This document shows, piece by piece, positions 55,091-64,000 of a DNA stretch of 64,000 nucleotides; within the stretch, counting starts at the first letter, position 1, and the number at the start of each line of letters is the position of its first letter. This stretch comes from Nematostella vectensis (lineage: Eukaryota; Cnidaria; Anthozoa; Actiniaria; Edwardsiidae). The stretch lies in contig NC_064047.1 of the NCBI RefSeq assembly GCF_932526225.1, positions 9,351,994 through 9,415,993 of the forward strand, in the 5' to 3' direction. The position numbers and the translations under genes were made by a program. Below the pieces are notes generated by a model, which saw nothing but the letters and a program-made list of their open reading frames with translations, was not told where the DNA came from and searched no databases.

Positions 55091-57702
55091 TGTACGTGTG
55101 GCTATTTTATATGGTGTATTGCATTGGGGGCTGTAAGGGTCGGAGTAGTGGCTATGTATGAGAGGCAGAAATAGGCTAGCAGTGAGATGTTAGGGGAGAA
55201 CTGTGTGTTTGACCCTAGGAGGAAGGCGATAATTACATGTTGATAACTTTTTGTGATAACATATTGTTCAATCTTGTGGAGCGCAATGCGAGCCTGCAGA
55301 CAATTAAATGGAATTACAAGGCCGGTTATAGGAATAAAATATGAAGGCGTGCAGATACGGTATAAAAGAAAGAAATGGACAGCAAATAGGAGATAGATAG
55401 TGGTTATATAAGTATAGGACAGTTGGCTCCTTGAGTACGGGGTGTTATATTGTGTCGTGTAAAGAGAGATTGTGTAACGATGCGCGCTCTAAGATAGTGG
55501 CTGATAAGCGATGAGTTTATGCGATGGCCTATATTGAGCGAAAATAATATGCGGATGCACAGGCAGCAGAAACGGCAGGAATACGAAGAATCGAGAGAAG
55601 TGAATGGCGTGTATCTGGCGGGCTGATAAAAGGAGATACACAAACACACAGAAATAAAACAATAATGTGAGAAATTTCATAAGAGCTCTTAGGAATAAAT
55701 GTGCCACCACACTAATTCTAAAAATTAAGGCATGTTCTAAGTTTTAAGGCAATTTTATTGACAACATTCTACAAAAAACGCTTTACTCGTCCCCTCTCAG
55801 ATCAGCCGAGTTCCGAGCTACGAACAAGCAACCATTGCCTGGGCTACCTGTGCTCCTTCCCAGCGCGGTCCAGCGTAACTAACCGTACAACGGCGTCGGT
55901 CAAGGATGCTTGTGGCTACTTTCTCGTTTTAAAATACGGCTAGCGGCCAGGGAAAATAGTTTAGCTCGGATGTTTTGCCATATATCGAATGCAAGTGTAC
56001 CCTGGCATAGGTCTGCGAGATAAAAATATTTTGTTTGTTGTTTTTTCCTCTCGAATTTCGACTGTATTTGAGTGCTACCGAAAATGGCGCCTCCAACCTT
56101 GTTTCTTTCCTTAGTAGGGGGAGAGAAGTCATAAATTCCGTTAAGAAACCCCCCCCCCCCAAATCGTGTATTACACGTAAATTTGACAACAACAAGGCAT
56201 CGTCTTAGTTTTAAGGTAATTTTATTGACAATATTTCACACAAAAAACGCTTTACTCGTCCCCTCTCAGCAGAACAGCCGAATTCCGAGCTACGAACAAG
56301 CAACCATTGCCTGGGGTTATGTCACGAACAAGCAAGCCTGTGGTTATGTTATGTTGTCGGATAGGACTGTTGGGCCCTAGAAATTTATTGCTGTGTTTAT
56401 ATTTTCACTGATCCGATTTTTAACAATTCAGATGTTCAATATTTTGATTTTAGATTGAGTTTTTGGAAGCGAACCGGATATATGTGACAGCCGTGCATTT
56501 AGCGTTTCCGAGGGTTTATGGATCTCTTTCACGCCCTCTTTTGGCTTGGTGTGATTTTTTATTAAAAGTGTGGTTTCTTGGCTTTTAGTGGTGGCCAGAA
56601 ATTGGTGGATAAAGCAGTCAAAGTAATCCATAGATTAGCGCCAGAAAATATTTTTACTTAGTTCTTACCTGTTTCAGGTGTGGTTTGGCGATCGATGGCG
56701 AAAACGACTGTGTCGAACTCCACGCTTCGTTCATACTGTGCCGAGCATTTGCGGTTGCACGGTTGCGGTTGCGGTTGCGGTTGCGGTTGCACGTTGCATA
56801 GCCTTTTAAGCTAAAAAACATCGCTTGGCTGTTCTAAATAATTGTAGAAGGGTTTTATAGTCAGATACTTGTTAATTGAAAATTGGAGACAGCCTCCTTT
56901 ACCGGAAGCCGTGCAAGTAGACACAGCGTCCAAACTAACACAGAGTTAGCGCTAACCAGCGTTTCGGGAACAGAACAAATCCGGGGGTAAAAATTCAAAC
57001 GTGGGTTAGCGCTAACTGATGATTTTTCAGGAACCGGCCCCAGGCATTCCTTTAGTAGCTATACAATAGTTTGGTGTACTTAAAAGCTGAGACATTGTAC
57101 AAAGGTTTTGTACGGAAAGGTTTTGTACAAAGGTTTTGTACCTTTAGTAGCTATACAATAGTTTGGTGTACTTAAAAGCTGATACATTGTACAAAGGTTT
57201 TGTACTAAGGTTGTTCTGCTGATTCTTTGAAATAGTGACGCACTATAAAAAATATTGAAACAAATGTTTTCTTTTATTGTATACCACTACATCAACTCCA
57301 TCCCTTGTTTTGCCCTCCCTACGCCCCCGATGGCGATTCATATCAATATTTGGGTGACCTTAAAACTCGCTCGGCCAATCCCTAGGAGGCCTCGGTCTAA
57401 GGGCTTTTCAAGATTTGTAAGATAAATATTTTCTTGACACATTTTTGCCTCGAGGATCAACAGGAATCGATCGTCGCACCCCAAGAATGTATTATTTGTT
57501 ATTTTGGGTTCCCTGTTTTCTCCGTCTTTCTCCGTCTCGGGACGGTCACCTTTCGTGCAGTGCGCATACTTGTCTACAGTATCCGCTGTCCGATACGAGG
57601 CAGACTTGAGCCGTTATGTAGAAAAGTGTGGAGCACAATTTTTACAGATCTGGGCTGGTTTGCTCGCCATAGACAAGGCTCCACGCCTTAAACTACACCA
57701 AC
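55091..57702. other. Non-coding interval between the viral element and importin alpha
   Basis: No supported gene. Contents: purine-rich sequence to about 55.7 kb that could be residual viral DNA; two copies of about 105 bp (AATTTTATTGACAA... CGCTTTACTCGTCCCCTCTC ... GAACAAGCAACCATTGCCTG) at about 55746 and 56212; a (GGTTGC)n run at 56757-56790; the palindrome GTTAGCGCTAAC at 56945 and 57005; a tandem duplication (AGTAGCTATACAATAGTTTG...) at about 57050 and 57140; and a likely importin-alpha promoter/5' UTR at about 57300-57702. Confidence 0.5.
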
Positions 57703-60700
57703 ATGGCTTCTAAAGGAAACCCTCGGATAAAAGCATACAAAAATAAGTCGCTTGATGTGTCAGAAATGCGACGAAGACGCGAAGAAGAGGGAGTACAGCT
57801 CCGGAAGGCCAAGAGGGAAGAACAGGTCTGTATGCCTCTGATTGACTCGAGTTTGACATAACGTTATAATGTATATTGACTGCTCTTGTTAACGGATAAA
57901 TATACCTGGCTTTAGATGTTTAAAAGGCGCAATGTGGAAGTTACGCGGACGAGTAGTACAGGCAGCGAGTTGGAGGAATTGCTAACGAGTGATTACATGG
58001 CTGAGGTAAATTACGTCCATAGTGTTTTGGCTGTAAAACCGTGTAATAAGTACAATTGAAATTGTGCAAATTAATCTCAATTGAATATTGCTTATATTTA
58101 TTTTCTCAAATCTTTATGCCTCAAAATTATTTAGAAAAATATCCCTTCTTGAATATTGGAAATGGATTTAATAAAATTATTGGAAAAGTTAGAAAATTAT
58201 TTTATTTTTATGAACTGCAGGTATAGTTGAACCACATTTACCATTTTAACAATGCTGACATAAACACCACCGCATAAACACTAATTTGTGAGGTTTCACA
58301 TCTTTTATTGCATATTCTTGTTTATAGGGTTTTCTTATTAAGACAAAATAAAATAATAGTAAAAAATAACCCTAATCGCACTGATATCATAATGCCAAAG
58401 GGACTATCCTGAAAAATATTGTTGATAATGATAATGATAATAATAATGACAATGAGAGAGCAACAGTTTTACTAGCTAATTATGCCTCAAATATCTGGCA
58501 AAAACATGATAACAACAAAATACCAAAAAAAAAAATGTGAAAAATGTTTCCATGCACCCAACCCCATTTATTACCCAACCCTTCTATTATGTTTGTCTGT
58601 CTAATTCTCTCTTGTTTTGGTGGCAGGGGCCATTATTCCAAGATATGGTTCAAGCCATCATTTCTGATGATGTCGAAATGCAGCTTGCTGCTACTCAGAG
58701 GTTTAGAAAAATACTCTCAAAAGGTATGTGCTGTAAAAAAAAGTAGAATATATTTTACTCAATATATCTCTTGCTGCAGTTTTCAATATTTTGTGAACTC
58801 TGTCTGACAATTTCCAAAAGCTATATTGCCTGCCGGCGTATTCAGAATTCTTGAATTAAATTCATTAGCCAGCACTGAAATGGTTTCCAGTCACGCCACC
58901 TCTCTGAAGGCTCTGTCCAAACATAAAGTACTTTTAATCACTCACTTTCCATTTAATATCATCATAATGATTTGTAGTAAAATACTCCCTGTTGCCATTA
59001 GTTTTACCATTGTCCTTCATTGCAGAGCCCAACCCCCCAATTGATGATGTAATAAAGTGTGGTGTTATTCCTAAATTTGTGGAATTCCTTCAAAGAGAAG
59101 ACAATAGTGCTTTACAGGTGGGGACCTTTTGTTTGCTACATTTTGCTTTTTGCTATTTCTGACTTTTCTTTCTGCTTATTGCTTGAATTCCGAGAACTCT
59201 TATTTTCTACAGGTATTTCAATCAACAAAATGCACTGTAAATTATCTTATAAACGCTCGGTATCTGAAGAATGCCTCCTATCTAATGAATGCCCCCCTAA
59301 GTTTACAAGTTTGTATTGAACACCCCCCCTTTAACAAATGCCCACATTCCCTCCCAGCTATTAAAAACATATGACATAGAAATTCTGGTAATATAAATCA
59401 AATTTAATTACTTTCTTACTTTAATCTGAGCTTGGGTTCTACTAGGTGAGACTTGCTCAATGCTAAGAAATACTACAATTTAGCTAGGATTTAATGTGAT
59501 CCTGACTGAAATTAAAAACCTGATTCACTTGGGATGTTTTATTGTAGTTATAGTTTAAAATGAAGGCCCCTCTCTAATAAACGCCTCCTATCTATTTAAT
59601 GTCCAACTCAAACCATCGTAATTAATAAACAGGGCGTTTATTAGAGCATTTATGATGCGGTGACTTTCTCACAATTAAAAGGCTTGAGGTCTTCTCAGAG
59701 ACCAGCCATCAAAGGCCTCTGATTATATTTTATCAACTTGAACAGGGGGGGGGGGGTGGTACAGTGAGGTGCGGGTAAGATTGTGTTAGGATGAGGGGGA
59801 GGTGCAGATGGGTGTTGGTAAGATTGTGTTAGGATGAGGTGGTGGTGCAGGGAGGTGTGGGTAGGATTGCTTGAACATGACATATTCTCAACTTGAACAA
59901 ACTTGAACATCTCAGGGCAAAAAATGGTGCATAAAATTTGCTCCTGTTTAGAACTCAAATTTAATTATATCCAGAAAGCAGTTTAGAATGTAAAAAAATG
60001 TCACATATTTTGCAATGCGACAACTCAAAATTTCAATTATTTGCCCAAATGTGCCTCCTATTCATTGGCCGCCCCCCCTCCCCCTGGTTTTAGCGCTGTT
60101 TCTCACATTGAGTGAGAACCTGCAAAGGCTCAACTGAACATTGTTTCACAGTTTGAAGCAGCCTGGGCATTGACAAATATTGCATCAGGGACGTCAATGC
60201 AAACCAGAGAAACAGTCAATGCAGGTGCAGTGCCGTGTTTTATCAAGCTGTTGGAGTCTCCAAAGGAGGAAGTGCAAGAGCAGGTTTGTCAGGTTTTTTT
60301 TTTCAATTGTTTTTTGCATGTTTTTGTTTATCAATCATCTGTCAATGTTCATTATAATATCTTAAAACCTGGCTGTGGTATATGTGGTTGTATGCTATCA
60401 ACCTTCTCAAAAAGATTTTGAGGAGCAGGTCATTATAAGTTTGGAAGTGGTTTTGGCGCTGAAGGTTTCTTTCTCCTTGTCAGTAACAAAGCAAAAAAAA
60501 TTTTCTGGTTGGAGATACAGTTGAAGCTCTCGTAAGCGACCACCTTGGGAACTGAAAATTGTGGTCGTTAACGGAGCTGGTCTCTTATGAGAGCTTGCTC
60601 CCATAAGCAACCACTGGGCACCAAAAACTTGAACAATAGGTGTTGGTCGCGTACGGAAGCTTAATTAAAATGGAATCTAAAAATTATTGTGATAACAACA

Positions 60701-63628
60701 CTGTAATATTTTGGTTTATTGCTTGATTTTAAAAGAAGGTATTTGACTTATCATGAGAGTGAGATGTTTTATACAATAGCAATTGCAGCCACATTGTCAC
60801 CAGTTCACTTCCGGAGGTCCGACGCAAACCTCAACGGTTAAAAGACAAAAGAATCTATTAGAATCCAAGATATTTAACATGCCATCCGCTCTAAATTATC
60901 AATCACATCCTCGAAGAAACTTGCAATATACAATATTTCAATATTTTGAAATATTTTTTGCGTTTTCAGTTAAAAATCTTTGGAGATTGTAACGTAATCG
61001 ACAGGAAGTAAACTGGTGACAATGCGGCTTTAATTCGACGCAAAGTTGCTCGCTTATATCTTAAGCTTTTCGCAATGAGAATTTCTTCTGCATCTACGAC
61101 GATTGCATGGCGTCAACAAACAAGTGGATGGCTATTGTAACTGGATAAAGGATAAATCGTGGAGCTTGCGATGGACTAGAGATTCCTTGCATTACATTTT
61201 CTGGAGACAAAGAAATGTCAATCCCATAGTTGAAATTGAAGTTAGAAAATTGTAATTATGAAATTCTTTAATAGTTGCCTACTTGAAAGGCAACACACAG
61301 ATTTTGTAAAACATTACAACATTTCCGCTTTATATGTGATTTCAGCATGCATTGGATATGATGTTTATAAGGTGTTGACTGATGTTGTAAAGCCAAAAAT
61401 CATTGTGGTGGTCTCAGTAGGTGGTTTGAAGTTGTGGTCTTTAACGGAGCTGGTCGCACCGATAAGTTGGTTGCTTATGAGAGCTTAGAATTACAGAGTT
61501 TGTGTGACAATTCAATCAGTGATTCGTGATAATCGTTGTTATCGGAGCTGGTCGCTTACAAGAGCGGTCGCTCAGAGAGCTTTGACTTTATTCAAACCTC
61601 TAGAGAAGGCAGCTTGTTGAGCCGTCAGCTGGAGGGTTTTGAAAAGGCTGACTATGTTTGAGTATCAGCACTCGCCCTCATGATAATACTGTAAAAGTTT
61701 TGACGCTTGAAACGTCAGCAAAGCTATTGTTTGATGGACAATAGATGATAAAAACCCAGCACATATGCACCCAAAAGAAACATTGAGCTTCAGCCCTGCA
61801 TTATCAATTAAAAAGCCTCATAAAAGCCTAGGACTTTATTTTTACTTACAAGCACAGATAATCTTATTTACATATTACAGCTAAAGTGAAGTGAAATCCT
61901 GTGTTGCGTAGATAATTATTTAGGTATAGAAGTAGACAATTGTTTTTTTTTGGATTTATTCCTTATTGTTAAACATCATAGTCCATGTTATTTTTGTATG
62001 TCTCTGTGGCCACTTGGATTTGTTGATTATTGGTTGTCATAGCTGCATACCTGTCAACCTCCGAAAATCTCAGGGCTTGAGGAATTTTTTTTGGGAGAGG
62101 GTTGGGTATACCATCGCAGACATTTGCCGTATAGAAAGCTCACTCGCACAAATCCACTTATAGATCTTGCAAGGGTGTTGCTAAATTGCGCTTTGTAAGG
62201 AAATTATTGTTTTAATTATTTTAATTGAAAATAGGCAAAATGTCTGTGTTTTTTTCAAAATTGCAGTAACGCCATAGTCATGCTATTTTTTTGGGTCACT
62301 AGGCTGTGTGGGCACTTGGAAATATAGCAGGAGACAGTGCGGACTGTAGAGACTATGTGTTGAACTGTGGAGTTCTGACACCCTTTCTAAAGTAAGTTAT
62401 AAAGTTTATCATCTCTCCTCTATATCGACAGTTAGTAAAACATTACAAGAGGAGTCATTTCTCATAAAGACTATGATCAAAGTTCAACATTAGGGATACT
62501 AGACTGATTTTATAATTGTATTCTTTGTCACCAAGGAAAGGGTGTGGGGCTGTGGGGCCTTCATGATCAGCTTTTAGGTCCAGTTACTTTTTAAGGTTGA
62601 AATTGTTGCCTTTTTGGGGTTGGATGGGGAAAAGAACACATTGTAAAATGAGGGAGGGTGTGGTTATATCTTGTAAACCAATGCTAGACTTCTTTGAATG
62701 TGAAGTACAAGGAGTAATGTGCCCCCCAGTTTTATTCAATTTAAGGAAATGACCAGTAGGGGTGTGGCTATGCCCCTCAGTTTTCAATGTCCTTTGTATT
62801 GTCCTTTATGGCCCGCTAAAATCTGCCATGCCCTGAGTAAGTACGCAGCTGCTTTGTCTCCTATTATCTTTGTTCTACAAAGGAGCTATTTTGTCTCTAT
62901 TCTTCTCGTTCTTTGTGTCGAGGTGCGAATACTGTTCATTTGCCCAATCAAATTGCAGCTTGTAAGAGCGTCGTACTGACCCCATGCCCTTGGATTTGCA
63001 GTTGAGCAGCTTGTATTTTTGGAGGCGTAAAATCTCACACTCATCATGCCTATTCGTTGCATGCCCCCTAACCATGGCCATGAATATCACAGTATAGAAT
63101 TATTTCATTGATGATCACATTTCTTTTTCAAACAAGCCAATAAAAGCAGAATGCAAGCTCCACTAAAAGCCCTTTAGTTTTAGAAATGACCTAAAATATT
63201 GTTAATTATCTTACATTGTAATTCCCTTCTAGTTTATTGACCAAGTCTACCAGATTATCAATGACAAGAAATTTAGTCTGGGCGCTGTCTAATCTCTGCC
63301 GAGGACGACATCCTCCTCCAGATTTTGCCAAGGTTGGTCCTACAGTATTATATTCTCTTAGAAACTTTTCCATTTAAAAGGAACCCTGCTCACAGGAAAC
63401 TTTTTTTTTGTTTTTGTTATTGGGAGCATTTTTTCCCCTATATCATTGTTATTATCCATTATAGGTTTCGCCATGTCTCCCGCTCTTAAGTCGACTCCTA
63501 TTCAGTACGGATGCAGAAGTTCTTGCTGATACCTGTTGGGCACTCTCTTATCTGCTTGATGGACCAAATGAGAAAATCCAAGCTGTCATTGACTCTGGTG
63601 TTTGCAGACGGCTTGTGGAGTTGTTGGA
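57703..63628 (+). CDS. KPNA: Importin subunit alpha (karyopherin alpha-1 clade), 5' part
   Basis: Eight exons with closing phases: 57703-57825, 57916-58005, 58627-58723, 59026-59117, 60152-60283, 62303-62391, 63233-63332, 63465-63628 (887 nt, about 295 residues). The gene continues past the window; the last donor is GA|GTGAGT. Residues 1-50 are the importin-beta-binding domain ([30 protein letters not shown]). Armadillo repeats follow with the Trp/Asn positions that hold the nuclear-localisation signal: [38 protein letters not shown] and [15 protein letters not shown]. Wording is closest to vertebrate KPNA1/5/6. The family carries cargo with basic signals into the nucleus together with importin beta. 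Start chosen at the first in-frame ATG (ACATGG). Introns contain MITEs. Confidence 0.95.
59200..59660. repeat. Degenerate AATGCCTCCTATCTAATGAA-type repeats in importin intron 4
   Basis: Scattered copies of a phrase like AACGCCTCCTATCTATTTAA / AATGCCCCCCTAAGTTTAC at about 59270-59300, 59580-59600 and 60050-60070, partly in inverse orientation. Looks like a decayed dispersed element. Confidence 0.4.
60505..60670. mobile_element. GTGGTCGTTAACGGAGCTGG repeat, copy 1
   Basis: Begins near TACAGTTGAAGCTCTCGTAA and includes GGTCGTTAACGGAGCTGGTC. The same words recur at about 61430-61590, where CGCTCAGAGAGCTTTGACTT is an inverted relative of the start. Short inverted-end element family in importin intron 5. 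Confidence 0.5.
61390..61592. mobile_element. GTGGTCTTTAACGGAGCTGG repeat, copy 2
   Basis: Two further degenerate units (GGTCTTTAACGGAGCTGGTC near 61437; TTATCGGAGCTGGTCGCTTA near 61538) ending GAGAGCTTTGACTTTATTC. Same family as 60505-60670. Confidence 0.5.
62717..62835. mobile_element. GACCAGTAGGGGTGTGGC element, copy 3 of the GGGCCGTAGCAGG family
   Basis: Starts within GTGCCCCCCAGTTTTATTCA and ends near CTGCCATGCCCTG; shares GACCAGTAGGGG(C/T)(G/A)TGGCT with the copies at 27037 and 35121. Lies in importin intron 6. Confidence 0.5.
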
Positions 63629-63699
63629 GTGAGTTTGTGTTATTAATTATACAATGTATTTCTTTATCATCATACTGTACTCTTTTTGATCATTATTGT

Positions 63700-64000
63700 C
63701 ATCATTGATCAACATTGTCATCACCATCATCATTATTACCATGACCATAATCTTCATCATCGTGATCACATTCACATAACTATCAAACCCGTACCCGGGA
63801 TTTTTGGATTTTTCTTGGGGGGGGGGGGGGGGGGGACGAAATCAGAAAAAGTGGACTTAAATTTTCTGGGGTGGTGGGGGGGGAGTAAGATCTCCCGAAA
63901 AATGAAAAATGGATTTGCTTTTGCAGTATCTCCATGGGATGTTTATTGTTGGATTTGGCTACATACCAGAGTGATCTAGCTTATGGTTTATAGTTTTGTC
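63700..64000. repeat. (CAT/ATC) run and CCCGTACCC repeat, copy 2
   Basis: A short (CAT)n-rich tract at about 63680-63775 is followed from 63785 by the second copy of the CCCGTACCC...CTTGGGGGG repeat described at 42884, here with a 20-base G run. It runs off the right edge, inside importin intron 8. Confidence 0.75.

Overview
The window reads as animal nuclear DNA, most likely from a cnidarian of the sea-anemone/coral type. It is AT-rich. Its host genes have short GT-AG exons whose phases close exactly, and it is packed with small inverted-repeat elements of the kind common in anthozoan genomes. The phylum-level call is inference from gene families and repeat style.

Host genes, left to right: (1) a minus-strand secreted protein with three tandem modules, the start of a thrombospondin type-1 repeat and a MAM exon (2.49-6.82 kb). 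(2) zcrb1, the U11/U12 minor-spliceosome RRM + zinc-knuckle protein, complete in six coding exons (8.77-13.63 kb, plus), probably sharing a bidirectional promoter near 6.8-7.2 kb with gene 1. (3) A class C GPCR pseudogene cut in two by a 4.06-kb inverted-repeat element (18.69-23.85 kb). (4) A GABA-B-type class C receptor on the minus strand (40.08-28.00 kb), rebuilt here as 15 exons that join in frame into 703 codons, from signal peptide to the seventh membrane helix. (5) An importin-alpha gene of the alpha-1 clade (57.70 kb onward, plus), eight exons before the window ends.

Between 45.5 and 55.1 kb lies a degraded endogenous Polinton/Maverick-adintovirus-like element. Core genes: a protein-primed family B DNA polymerase with a frame change near each end and four in-frame stops, a retroviral-type integrase with chromodomain that is open but has a damaged catalytic core, a truncated capsid-associated protein, and the C-terminal part of the major-capsid-like protein broken by several frame changes. 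In front of the polymerase is an apparent early region: a GRF zinc-finger ORF, a small helical ORF with a BH3-like stretch, a divergent RING-finger gene and a very acidic ORF, with TATA boxes, CCAAT boxes and repeated ETS/CRE composite sites. No packaging ATPase, protease or terminal inverted repeats were seen. This accessory region is the best candidate for an undescribed system.

The rest is repeat-rich. There is an 85-bp minisatellite with a 3-unit higher order, a 12-bp minisatellite, many (GAT)n arrays in the receptor introns, about fifteen short inverted-repeat elements (some nested, some with clear target-site duplications) and two independent cases in which the 3' splice-site region of a host intron is present in three tandem copies.
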